DNA from: Mycolicibacterium sp. P1-18
GTDB lineage: Bacteria > Actinomycetota > Actinomycetes > Mycobacteriales > Mycobacteriaceae
Direction of reading: 5' to 3'
Assembly (NCBI RefSeq): GCF_008329535.1
Contig: NZ_NPKR01000008.1
Coordinates: 62,001-126,000, forward strand
DNA length: 64,000 nucleotides
Shown here: piece by piece, positions 36,720 to 44,415 of the stretch
How positions within the stretch are numbered: position 1 is the stretch's first letter
Layout: every line of letters starts with the position of its first letter
Notes under the pieces: generated by a model
Told to the model about the DNA's origin: nothing
Database searches by the model: none
What the model saw: only the letters and a program-made list of their open reading frames with translations
Position numbers and translations under genes: made by a program

Positions 36720-36980
36720 TCAGCTGCCCGTCGTGCGGTGCTTGCATCCCGGCCAACAACACGGGCGACGCCTGCCCTCCTCGAGTTCTTCCCGGGTGCG
36801 GCGGATGCGGCGCTCGCGGGTCGTGGCCTGCTTGGCGTCCTCCACCCAGCAGATGAACTCGTTGCGGGCCAGCGGCGTGATGTCATGCCACGCGTTCAGT
36901 GCCGTCTGGCTGGCGGTCAATGCGGTGTGCAGATCGGCGGGCAGTTCGTGCACCACTCCACCGGGAAGTCGGGTTTCCAT
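36720..36980 (-). CDS. YdeI/OmpD-associated family protein
   Basis: 86 residues from ATG 36980. It contains ELPADLHTALTASQTALNAW, DITPLARNEFICWVEDAKQ and ATTRERRIRRTREELEEGRR, the YdeI-type C-terminal motif, then a short cysteine-rich end (RRPCCWPGCKHR). Family members are linked to resistance to cationic peptides, but no mechanism is established. GAGG precedes the start by about 9 nt. Confidence 0.78.
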   Translation of the reverse strand: METRLPGGVVHELPADLHTALTASQTALNAWHDITPLARNEFICWVEDAKQATTRERRIRRTREELEEGRRRPCCWPGCKHRTTGS

Positions 36981-37090
36981 GACGTCGTCCTCGCGCGGGC
37001 CGGGTTGCCGGATCAGTCGACAACGTACCCCGAGCTCGACGCGCCACGAGGCACGACTCAGTCCATCGCGTAGCGACTGACGGAGTCGGG

Positions 37091-37285
37091 ATGGACGACC
37101 AGCCGAACCCAGTCGCCCGCGAGGAGTGGCCGGTTGGGACGCATCGGGGCGCTGGGACACCCGGCGCGACGCTGGCGAAGCGGTTCGCCGATCTGGTCGG
37201 GGAATCGCCGCTGACCTACCTCACCCGGTGGCGCATGACCCTCGCGGCCGACCTGCTGGCGCAGGGGGACAAGTCGACTTCCGCC
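37091..37285 (+). pseudogene. remnant of an AraC-family regulator
   Basis: The frame from 37091 contains LAKRFADLVGESPLTYLTRW followed by RMTLAADLLAQGDKS. This is the second half of an AraC helix-turn-helix of the cupin-AraC type. The first half and sensor domain are missing, and the 3' end runs into the convergent FKBP gene without the recognition helix. I read it as a truncated leftover. It accounts for most of the 311-bp gap between neighbouring genes. Confidence 0.6.
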
Positions 37286-37291
37286 GGGCCG

Positions 37292-37924
37292 TCAGCCCGT
37301 GATGCCGAGAATCTTGATCGCGAAGACCAGCGAGTCGCCCTTCTGGATGCCGGCGGCGGGCTGACCCTCCGGGTAGCCGTCCGCCGGTGCCATGGCGACG
37401 GCGACGGTCGACCCGACCTTCTGACCGGCAATGGCCTTCTGGAAGCCCGGGACGACCCCGTCGAGCGGGAATTCGGCGGGCTCCCCGCGCTGGTAGCTGC
37501 TGTCGAACGTGCTGCCGTCACGGCCGTTGACGCCCATGTAGCAGACCGAGACCGTCGCCGTGTCCGGCACGACGGGACCGCTGCCGGCCTGCAGGGTGTG
37601 CACCTGCGTCTCGGTGACGCTGAACGGGCCGGACACCGTGACCTCGGGCGCCGCCGAGTCGGTCGACCCGGTGACCGCGACGTTGCCGGTGGCCCCGGGC
37701 AGCGTCCACTCGGGGGTGCCACCGGCGGCGGGCGGCGCCGACGGGCAGGACTCCGCGGCGGCGGACTGGCCGGGCGCGGCGACGGCCGACGAGGTGCTGC
37801 TGGCTGCGGTCGAGGACGCGCCGGGTTCGGCGTCGGCGTCGGCGCCGCACGCGGCGAGCATCATGACGAGCGGCGCGGCACATGCCACGAACGCGACGGA
37901 ACGGGATCCGCGGTAGGAATTCAC
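37292..37924 (-). CDS. FKBP-type peptidyl-prolyl isomerase lipoprotein
   Basis: 210 residues. A lipoprotein signal peptide ends in the lipobox LAAC (Cys26), then a Ser/Ala linker. The C-terminal FKBP domain carries VSVCYMGVNGRDGSTFDSSY, FPLDGVVPGFQKAIAGQKVG and GYPEGQPAAGIQKGDSLVF. It should catalyse proline isomerisation in exported proteins at the outer face of the membrane. The GTG at 37924 is chosen because it starts the signal peptide. Confidence 0.88.
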   Translation of the reverse strand: MNSYRGSRSVAFVACAAPLVMMLAACGADADAEPGASSTAASSTSSAVAAPGQSAAAESCPSAPPAAGGTPEWTLPGATGNVAVTGSTDSAAPEVTVSGPFSVTETQVHTLQAGSGPVVPDTATVSVCYMGVNGRDGSTFDSSYQRGEPAEFPLDGVVPGFQKAIAGQKVGSTVAVAMAPADGYPEGQPAAGIQKGDSLVFAIKILGITG

Positions 37925-37953
37925 GGTCGCCACGCTACAGAACCGCCCGTCGC

Positions 37954-38250
37954 TCACCTCAGGCGCAGCGTCACTCCCACGTCGTCGAACACGTCCCGCA
38001 CCGCGTCGACGAACGGCTGCCCGCCGCGCCTCGTGCCGCGCAGCCGTCGGCGGGACAGATCGCTGTGCTGCCAGTCGAACTCGAACGGTTCGTCGGCGGG
38101 AGTGCCGAATCCGCCGCGCAGGCAGTCGGCGAGCGCGTCGAGGTTGTTCCCGAAGTAACCGTCGGGGCCGTTGACCGCCCGGCCGATCTCCACGTAGAAG
38201 TCCTCGACCCCGTGGATGTTTCGCCCGTCGATGCGGAAGGTTCGCGTCAT
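37954..38250 (-). CDS. barstar-family ribonuclease inhibitor
   Basis: 98 residues. The barstar fold is recognised by FRIDGRNIHGVEDFYVEIGR, GPDGYFGNNLDALADCLRGG and FVDAVRDVFDDVGVTLRLR. It is cytosolic, with no signal peptide. It starts inside the stop codon of the upstream secreted ribonuclease gene (ATGA), the expected coupling of a toxic RNase with its inhibitor. Barstar covers the RNase active site with its acidic helix. Confidence 0.88.
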   Translation of the reverse strand: MTRTFRIDGRNIHGVEDFYVEIGRAVNGPDGYFGNNLDALADCLRGGFGTPADEPFEFDWQHSDLSRRRLRGTRRGGQPFVDAVRDVFDDVGVTLRLR

Positions 38251-38666
38251 GGCCGCCCGCCGCCGTCGGTGACGAGGCAGAACGAGTCGTAGTGGTCGGC
38301 GGTGTAGAAGAGTTCGCGCGGATCGGTGACCGGTGCGCCGCCGGTGACGATGCGTCGGGTCGAGCGGTTGCTCGCACCGGGGGTCGGCACCGTGTACTCC
38401 CGGTAGTAACCCCTCGCCTGGTCGGGCAGGTGGCCCTCGCGATTGCCGAAGACGACCCCGTCGTTGCGAGGAAATGGGAAGGGGCCGTTGGCGTGGATGG
38501 CGCGGACGGTGTCGCGGGCCTCGCGCGGCAGGGTGGCCAACGGGCAGGTGGGGACACCCGTGGCCGTCGGCGTGGCGGACCGCGACGACGGTACGAGCAT
38601 CCAGGCGACGGCGGCGACGACCAGAACACCCAGGGCGGCGAGCACCCACCGTCCCCGTCGACTCAT
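38247..38666 (-). CDS. barnase-like secreted guanyl ribonuclease
   Basis: 139 residues. A signal/anchor segment (WVLAALGVLVVAAVAWMLV) precedes a microbial ribonuclease domain. Barnase-type catalytic residues can be placed: Glu in YYREYTV, Arg in NRSTRRIV and His in ADHYDSFCLV; NREGHLP matches the guanine loop region. Two cysteines (TCPLAT, FCLV) may form a disulfide in the exported protein. It should cut RNA at guanosine. The stop overlaps the barstar start. Confidence 0.87.
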   Translation of the reverse strand: MSRRGRWVLAALGVLVVAAVAWMLVPSSRSATPTATGVPTCPLATLPREARDTVRAIHANGPFPFPRNDGVVFGNREGHLPDQARGYYREYTVPTPGASNRSTRRIVTGGAPVTDPRELFYTADHYDSFCLVTDGGGRP

Positions 38667-38754
38667 CCGTGCTCCTTCGGCTCTTCGTCGACTACATCAT
38701 CGCCCCTGGGCGTGCCGTCGGCGACGAGCGCGGTCCGACTGGCATTCTGGGCCG

Positions 38755-39300
38755 GTGCCGGACGTGCGTGTCGCCGAATCGGGTGAGCTGACCGAGCAGG
38801 AACTGGGCGTCGCCGAGGCGTTGGTGCGCACGGCATTCGGTGCCGGGTTTCGTTCCCACGACTGGCTGCATGGCGTCGACGGCGTGCACGTGGTGGTCAG
38901 CGAGGACGGTGTCCTCCTGGCACACGCCTCGGTGGTGGCCCGCACCGTGGGCCACGTCGACCGCGTCTTCGACACCGGGTACGTCGAGGCCGTCGCGGTG
39001 GCCGAGGATCATCGGGGCCGCGGCCTGGGGCGGTTGGTGATGGACCACGCGGAGTCGGTCATCCGCGACCGTCACCACATCGGCGCCCTCAACGCCGTGC
39101 AGAGTGCGGTGCCGTTCTACGCCGGCCGCGGATGGATGACGTGGAACGGTCCGACCTCCGCCGACACCCCCGACGGAAGGGTCGACACCGACGACCCCGC
39201 CGACCGCATCATGCTGTTCCCGACGTCGTCGAGTGACCCGTCGACTTTCGTCGAAACCGTTGCCCTGGTGTGTGATTGGCGCGAAGGGCACCTGTGGTGA
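38755..39300 (+). CDS. aac(2')-I: aminoglycoside 2'-N-acetyltransferase, AAC(2')-I
   Basis: 181 residues, the same length as AAC(2')-Ic of M. tuberculosis. The GNAT core is clear: GYVEAVAVAEDHRGRGLGRL binds acetyl-CoA. The AAC(2')-I-specific features follow: GALNAVQSAVPFYAGRGWM, WNGPTS and the C-terminal CDWREGHLW. The enzyme acetylates the 2'-amino group of aminoglycosides; in mycobacteria it is chromosomal and its native substrate is uncertain. CATTCT lies 6 nt before the GTG (leaderless). Confidence 0.9.
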   Translation: MPDVRVAESGELTEQELGVAEALVRTAFGAGFRSHDWLHGVDGVHVVVSEDGVLLAHASVVARTVGHVDRVFDTGYVEAVAVAEDHRGRGLGRLVMDHAESVIRDRHHIGALNAVQSAVPFYAGRGWMTWNGPTSADTPDGRVDTDDPADRIMLFPTSSSDPSTFVETVALVCDWREGHLW

Positions 39301-39303
39301 GAG

Positions 39304-40161
39304 TCATTCGCCCCGGTAGTCGGGCAGCGCCGTGGTCTTGCGGGTGAGTTCGACGAACATCGGCTCGTGCGCCGGGTCGAGGTTCACCGCGTCCCACAAC
39401 CGGTGTCGTCCGGCGGCGGAGATCGGAAGCAACGCGGGGTCGTCCACCGCGGCCAGGAGCGTGTCGAAGTCTTCGGCAGACGCGCGCAGTGGCCGCGGAT
39501 TCGACTCGTCCAGAGCGCGCGTGACCACGGCGGCCATCGGCCCGACCCCGAACAGTCGCAAGGCCGTCTCGTAGTCCCCGCCGAGGATGTCGGTGAGGTC
39601 GAGTGCTTCGCGTAGCCCCACCTCGGCGGCCATGACGAAGGAGTTGGTGATCAGCTTGTAGGCGACGCCCGAACCGGCCGGTCCGACGCGTTCGACCTTG
39701 CCCAACGACACCAGCACCGCTTCGGCGCGGTCCGCGGCCTTCTCGTCGCCGCCGACCAGGAACGTCACCGACTTCTCCCTGGCATAGCGGACGCCGCCGA
39801 CGATGGGTGCGTCGACCACGTCCACCGCGGGATCGGCATGACGGCGCACCCGTTCGATCATCTCGGGGGTCGTCGTCGAGCAGACGACGAGCACGGCCCC
39901 CGGACGAAGCCCGGCCAGGATGCCCTGCTCGCCGAGGTGCGCCGCCGGAATGTCCTGTGACATCACGAAACTCAGGACGACGTCGGCCTTGCTGGCGGCG
40001 TCATACGGCGACGCCGAGCGTTGCGCTCCCGCGGCCACCGCGGCCTCCAACCGGGCCGGGTCCACGTCGAACGACGTGACCGCATACCCGTCGGCGACGA
40101 GATGCGGGACCATCTCCGACCCCATGTCGCCTACGCCGACGATGCCTACCGAAATCGTCAT
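39304..40161 (-). CDS. 3-hydroxyisobutyrate-dehydrogenase-family NAD(P) oxidoreductase
   Basis: 285 residues. N-terminal Rossmann motif GIVGVGDMGSEMVPHLVADG, the substrate loop DAPIVGGVRYAREK and the catalytic lysine in GSGVAYKLITNSF mark the beta-hydroxyacid dehydrogenase family. They oxidise 3-hydroxy acids such as hydroxyisobutyrate or tartronate semialdehyde; the substrate here is undefined. GAGG lies upstream of the ATG at 40161. Divergent from the isochorismatase-like gene. Confidence 0.88.
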   Translation of the reverse strand: MTISVGIVGVGDMGSEMVPHLVADGYAVTSFDVDPARLEAAVAAGAQRSASPYDAASKADVVLSFVMSQDIPAAHLGEQGILAGLRPGAVLVVCSTTTPEMIERVRRHADPAVDVVDAPIVGGVRYAREKSVTFLVGGDEKAADRAEAVLVSLGKVERVGPAGSGVAYKLITNSFVMAAEVGLREALDLTDILGGDYETALRLFGVGPMAAVVTRALDESNPRPLRASAEDFDTLLAAVDDPALLPISAAGRHRLWDAVNLDPAHEPMFVELTRKTTALPDYRGE

Positions 40162-40367
40162 TCTTGCCTCCCTCGGAAGCCGTTGCCCCCGTGCGCGATC
40201 GTGTGCGGACCGTCGTCGACCCGCTCGTCCGCAAACGTAGGCGACGCGCGGCGTCGGACGCATTACCGGCAGCGGGTATCCGACGACGGGCGTCAGCGGG
40301 GGTGTGCGACGACGGCCCGGGACGGCATCATCGAGCGTGACAACCCTCGAGGGAAAGAGCCACCCCG

Positions 40368-41027
40368 ATGAACTGGAACCCAGCCGACACCGCCGTCGTC
40401 TTCATCGACCCCCAGAACGACGTCCTGAGTCCCACCGGCGTCAACTGGGCCGCGACGGGCGCCAGTGTCACCGAGAACGACACCGTCGCGCACATGCTCG
40501 CCATCTTCAAGGCCGCGAAGGCTGCGTCGTTCGGCATGTTCATCTCCCCGCACTACTTCTATCCGACGGACCATCGCTGGTTGTTCAACGGCGCACTGGA
40601 GGCCGACGAACTGAGGACGGGCACCTTCGACCGGTCCGGGCCGCTCACACTGGACGGATTCGACGGTTCGGGCGCGGACTGGCTCGAGGAGTTCAAGCCC
40701 TACATCCAGGATCGGGACACGGTCGTGGTGAGCCCGCACAAGGTGTTTGGCTCCCAGACCAACGACCTGGTGCTGCAATTGCGCAAGCGTCGGATCAACA
40801 CCGTCTTGCTCGGCGGGATGCTCGCGAACATGTGCGTGGAGTCGCACCTGCGCGATCTTCTCGAGCAGGGCTTCGAGGTCTACGTGGTCCGCGACGCCGT
40901 CGCCGGCCCACGTCACCCCGAGTGGGGTGACGGCTATCAAGCCGCTCTGGTCAACTACCGCTTCCTCGCCCACGGCGTGGTGACGACCGACGAGGTGGTC
41001 ACCGCCATGCAGTCCACCGCGTCGTAA
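40368..41027 (+). CDS. isochorismatase-like cysteine hydrolase
   Basis: 219 residues. The Asp-Lys-Cys triad is in VVFIDPQNDVLSP, VVSPHKVFGSQTND and LANMCVESHLRDLLEQG. The family includes amidases such as nicotinamidase and N-carbamoyl hydrolases as well as true isochorismatases; nothing nearby narrows the substrate. GAGGGAAAGAG is upstream of the ATG. It diverges from the dehydrogenase gene across a 206-bp region and may share control with it. Confidence 0.85.
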   Translation: MNWNPADTAVVFIDPQNDVLSPTGVNWAATGASVTENDTVAHMLAIFKAAKAASFGMFISPHYFYPTDHRWLFNGALEADELRTGTFDRSGPLTLDGFDGSGADWLEEFKPYIQDRDTVVVSPHKVFGSQTNDLVLQLRKRRINTVLLGGMLANMCVESHLRDLLEQGFEVYVVRDAVAGPRHPEWGDGYQAALVNYRFLAHGVVTTDEVVTAMQSTAS

Positions 41028-41033
41028 CCGCGG

Positions 41034-41435
41034 TCAGATCCGTGGGTCGACCGTGTACCGGCCACCGGGATCCTGGCAGAAGAACAGTCCGCAGTTGACC
41101 GGCGGCCGGGTCAAGTTCTCGAGCGGAATCTGCGCCGGCGGCAGGCCGCCCTCCCACACGCTCTCGGCCACGTTGCCGCCCGGTTCGCCGTAGACCCACC
41201 AATAGGTGTGGCAGACGTTCCAGTCCCAGTTGGGTCGGCCCGGCCCGGACGGGGTGAAGCCCTGGTACTGACCGGGGCACCAGGTGAAGGGCCCGGTGGC
41301 ACGGCCGGGATCGGCCTGCGCGGTCGCCGGACTCAGCACGGTGCCGGCGAGGGCGCCGGCACCGGCCAGGAGAGCGGCGGCGGCGGCCCGCGTCGTTCGA
41401 GACGTCGTCGTCATGCTCGGTCGTGCCTTCGTCAT
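41034..41435 (-). CDS. secreted cysteine-containing protein
   Basis: 133 residues. A long, threonine-rich signal region (SMTTTSRTTRAAAAALLAGA) ending near ATAQA. The mature part has four cysteines (TWCPGQ, NVCHTY, NCGLFFCQDPG) and many Trp/Pro (GRPNWDWNVCHTYWWVYGE). This is a common mycobacterial secreted family of unknown function. GAGGAGG lies 7 nt before ATG 41435, which decides the start over the internal ATG at 41414. Confidence 0.8.
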   Translation of the reverse strand: MTKARPSMTTTSRTTRAAAAALLAGAGALAGTVLSPATAQADPGRATGPFTWCPGQYQGFTPSGPGRPNWDWNVCHTYWWVYGEPGGNVAESVWEGGLPPAQIPLENLTRPPVNCGLFFCQDPGGRYTVDPRI

Positions 41436-41600
41436 CTCTGGTCCTCCTCGTCGTGCGCGGCGCGGTTGGCGTCGTCGCCGGGCAAGTCGACCAAGTGATG
41501 AGTGCTACCGATCCCAAGTAATCGACGTGTGGAATCACCTCCACGTCATCTCCACGGCACCTCCAAGCTAGGCGCCGCGTGGCTCGCAATGCTGGTGAAC
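41436..41600. other. intergenic region with a short inverted repeat
   Basis: 165 bp upstream of the secreted-protein gene. The only structure I see is GTGGA-atcacc-TCCAC near 41530. It presumably holds the promoter of the minus-strand gene; no box pair is convincing. Confidence 0.3.
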
Positions 41601-41855
41601 ATGATCACGAACGAATGCGTCCAGGACCGTCCCGTCGACACCGAAGACGTTCTGAGCCTGCAGTATTCGTCATCTGCAGACGTAGCTGCACAGCGTCGCG
41701 GCGCGGCGTTGGAGGGTCTTCGTCGGCGGCTCGCATCGCTGCGGCACCGGCGCGCGGCGCGGGTGCACCCGCGCCTCGCCCGGCCGCCGCGTCCTGCCCA
41801 CCGCGCCGACTTCATGGAGCGTGCGGCGATGTCGCGCGAGATGCACCGACTATGA
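41601..41855 (+). CDS. possible small arginine-rich protein
   Basis: 84 residues (ATG 41601, or ATG 41589 with four more), filling a gap of over 400 bp. It starts MITNECVQDRPVDTEDVL and becomes very basic (GLRRRLASLRHRRAARVHP). Third codon positions are GC-rich but not uniformly, and no ribosome site is clear. The last 6 bp overlap the GNAT gene's stop on the other strand. Real gene or chance frame cannot be settled by eye. Confidence 0.3.
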   Translation: MITNECVQDRPVDTEDVLSLQYSSSADVAAQRRGAALEGLRRRLASLRHRRAARVHPRLARPPRPAHRADFMERAAMSREMHRL

Positions 41856-42677
41856 GCCGGCGGGCGACCACGCCCAGTTCTCCCGCTCATAGATCGGTCG
41901 CAAACCGTGCCGGAGCAGGTTGTTCAACGACGGGTTGACTTCGCCGTCGGCGGGTCGGCCGGTTTCGGCGGAGAGCCAGTGGCAACCGGCGTCCGCCGCG
42001 GCCGCGGCGCGCACGGCGATCAGCGCCGACTGTGCACCGCGGTTGCGGTGGGTGGGCAGCGTGGCCGTCGAGTTCAACGAGCCGACGGAGCCGTGAACGA
42101 AGAGGTTGGCGGTGGCGACCATGTCGTCACCGTCCCACGCGGCGAAGGGACGAAATCCGGGCTGCGTCGCGGCCTCGGCCAGCATGTCTGCCAGCCCGAC
42201 CGTCGGCATGCCGAACCCGCGCAGAGTCGTCGTCGCCCACAGGGGAAGGTCGAGCGGGTCGACGGGACGCACGGACAGGTTGGTGGTGTAACTCGTCTCG
42301 ACGTCGTCGATCGCACCGGCCAGCTTGATCCACGGCGAGGTCGGGGTGAGGCCGTGTCGGCCGGCGATCTCGGACCAGTCGTCGGGAAGCAGGCTGGGCG
42401 CGATCTGGATGACGGCCCCGGTAGCCGCCTCGGCGACGTAGAACGCGACCACCTCGTCGAGGATTTCCGCGGTGACCGGCTCGCTGACCCCGAAGCCCAA
42501 TGCCTTGCTCCAGTACCCGGTCACGTCGTGGCGCATCGACAGCGCCACGCCGCCGCCGATCCGCGCGGTGGTGATGCCGAGCGTCTGTTTCGTCGTCGGC
42601 GCAGCCGACGACTCGTACTGGTACATGAACTCCGCCTCGGCGGTCTCGGCCAACGGGCTGATCTGATCGGCAAGCAT
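41850..42677 (-). CDS. GNAT-family N-acetyltransferase
   Basis: 275 residues from ATG 42677 (GAGG 6 nt upstream). A C-terminal GNAT domain carries ATANLFVHGSVGSLNSTATL then PTHRNRGAQSALIAVRAAAA for acetyl-CoA, followed by GCHWLSAETGRP and NNLLRHGLRPIYERENW. The N-terminal ~120 residues are a second, degenerate GNAT-like half. Substrate unknown. It is the last gene on the minus strand after the sigma factor gene. Confidence 0.85.
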   Translation of the reverse strand: MLADQISPLAETAEAEFMYQYESSAAPTTKQTLGITTARIGGGVALSMRHDVTGYWSKALGFGVSEPVTAEILDEVVAFYVAEAATGAVIQIAPSLLPDDWSEIAGRHGLTPTSPWIKLAGAIDDVETSYTTNLSVRPVDPLDLPLWATTTLRGFGMPTVGLADMLAEAATQPGFRPFAAWDGDDMVATANLFVHGSVGSLNSTATLPTHRNRGAQSALIAVRAAAAADAGCHWLSAETGRPADGEVNPSLNNLLRHGLRPIYERENWAWSPAGS

Positions 42678-42789
42678 CCTGAACCTCACTGTGCGACGTG
42701 GTCCGCCTCCGCTGGCGGCCCTCTCCCTGCACGATGCGAGGGAGGGGCGAATGGTTCGATTCCGCGCCGATCCTTTCGTGCGATCTGCG

Positions 42790-43740
42790 TCACACGGCTT
42801 GTCGAAGAGCGTCTGCCCGGCGTGGATGGAACAGTCGGATCCGGCTGACCCGGCCCTGGTCACCGAAGAGCGCCCACACCACACCGGGTGGACAGTGGAA
42901 GGGGTCCTCCGGGGGGCTGATCAGGTCGGACTCCCAGATCACGACGTCGCGGCCGACCGCGACGTTGGCGATTCGGTGGCGAACTCCCGCGGACAGGTCG
43001 CGGTCCATGGCGCCGACCGCGAAGTCGAACCCGCGGGTGCGCTTGCCCGTGGGCCAGGTGATGTCCACCGTGGGCGTCCACCGGGCGCTCAGCTCGCTGC
43101 GGAACGAGCCGTGCAGTGCGGCATCCATGACGTCCTGGGCGTCGTGCTTGGCGGATGCCCGTGTCGAGACGTCGTCGTGGGACAGCTCCGCCGTGCTGGT
43201 CAGCGCAGCGTGCAGCTTCGTGCGCGCTTGACTGAGCCGGCTGCGCACCGTTCCGATCGGCACCCCGCACAGCTTGGCCATCTCGCCGTAGGTGGTGACG
43301 TCGGTGAAGTAGCGCAGGATGAGGACCAGCCGGAGGTCGGGGGACAGCTCGTCGATCGCGTGCCACACCCAGTCCCGCGTCTCGTGGCGTTCGACCAGGG
43401 CCGCGGGGTCCATCCGGTCGACCGCCGCGAGCACCGACGGGTCGTCGGAGGCGGGCACGGGAATCCTCGACCGCAGATGCATGCGGCAGGCGTTGCGGAC
43501 GATCGCCCGCAGCCACGGCGCCGCCGCCTCGGGTCGTCGGAGGTCGCCGATGCGTTGCAGGGCCGTCAGCGTGGCGTCTTGGACGGCATCCTGGGACTCG
43601 GGCCCGAAGCCCAAGATGCTCAACGCCACGGCCCGCATGCTCGATTCGTGGCGGGCCAGCAGTCGGGCCAACGCCTGCACGTCGCCGCGCTGTGCCGCCA
43701 CGACGAGTTCGGTGTCGCTGGGTTCCGAGTCGGCCGTCAT
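42790..43740 (-). CDS. ECF RNA polymerase sigma factor with C-terminal SnoaL-like domain
   Basis: 316 residues. Sigma region 2 is at ~10-90 (ELVVAAQRGDVQALARLLAR ... QDAVQDATLTALQRIGDL). Region 4 is at ~120-185 (ELSPDLRLVLILRYFTDVTT, YGEMAKLCGVPIGTVRSRLS). About 120 further residues form an NTF2/SnoaL-like tail that may regulate the factor in place of an anti-sigma protein; no anti-sigma gene is adjacent. It starts 37 nt after the HD-domain gene. Confidence 0.88.
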   Translation of the reverse strand: MTADSEPSDTELVVAAQRGDVQALARLLARHESSMRAVALSILGFGPESQDAVQDATLTALQRIGDLRRPEAAAPWLRAIVRNACRMHLRSRIPVPASDDPSVLAAVDRMDPAALVERHETRDWVWHAIDELSPDLRLVLILRYFTDVTTYGEMAKLCGVPIGTVRSRLSQARTKLHAALTSTAELSHDDVSTRASAKHDAQDVMDAALHGSFRSELSARWTPTVDITWPTGKRTRGFDFAVGAMDRDLSAGVRHRIANVAVGRDVVIWESDLISPPEDPFHCPPGVVWALFGDQGRVSRIRLFHPRRADALRQAV

Positions 43741-43777
43741 GGGATCGGTCTCCTCGGTGTCGAAGGTGAAGCGCCGG

Positions 43778-44347
43778 TCAGTCCGTGGCAGTCCACGGTT
43801 CGCGGGCGAAGACCCGTTCCACCACTGGGCGGAAGAAGTCGAGCGGACGGTGCTCGAAGTCCACGTCGAAACAGTTCTGGTCGTACTTCTCGCAGAACTC
43901 GACGCAGTCGTCGAACCACTGGTGTCCACGGTACTTCTCGCGGGCGTCGCGCTTGCCGCCCATGTGAGGTGCGTAGTAGTACTGCTGAAACTCGGGATGC
44001 ACCTTGACGATCCAGGCCATTCGCTCGGACACGTAGGGCGCGACGACGGCAGCGGCGAAGGCGCCGTGGGCATGGGGTGCGAAGGTGTCACCGACGTCGT
44101 GCAGCAGCGCGGCGACGACGTACCCGTCCGAACGTCCGTCGTCGACGGCTCGGGTGGCCGACTGCAGCGAATGGTCGAGTCGGCTGATCGGGTAGGCCTG
44201 CTCACCGTCGGCGAGAGCCTCCACCAGGCCGAGCACGCGGGGCACCAGCCCCGCGTTGTTCGATTCCTCGGCACGGTCGATGAGGGCGTAGTCCTCCGCG
44301 GTGCCCTCGGCCATCGTGCGGTAGGTGGCACGCGTCTTGGTGCTCAT
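43778..44347 (-). CDS. HD-domain protein, PhnZ-like (possible di-iron oxygenase)
   Basis: 189 residues. The metal ligands of the HD fold are in SRLDHSLQSATRAVDD (H59), LLHDVGDTFAPHAHG (H83, D84, H92/H94), VHPEFQQYYYAPHMGG (H117) and an Asp-rich end (WFDDCVEFCEKYDQ). This is the pattern of PhnZ/TmpB, HD-domain mixed-valent di-iron oxygenases that cleave C-P bonds, rather than of nucleotide phosphohydrolases. The chemistry is inferred. AGAGGAG precedes the ATG. It follows the FAD oxidoreductase in a transporter cluster. Confidence 0.75.
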   Translation of the reverse strand: MSTKTRATYRTMAEGTAEDYALIDRAEESNNAGLVPRVLGLVEALADGEQAYPISRLDHSLQSATRAVDDGRSDGYVVAALLHDVGDTFAPHAHGAFAAAVVAPYVSERMAWIVKVHPEFQQYYYAPHMGGKRDAREKYRGHQWFDDCVEFCEKYDQNCFDVDFEHRPLDFFRPVVERVFAREPWTATD

Positions 44348-44415
44348 GGCCCACTCCTCTCGAGGTGTCCCCGTACACCGTAGTGACGAGGTGGTGCGCG
44401 CGCGTGCCGAGGAGG

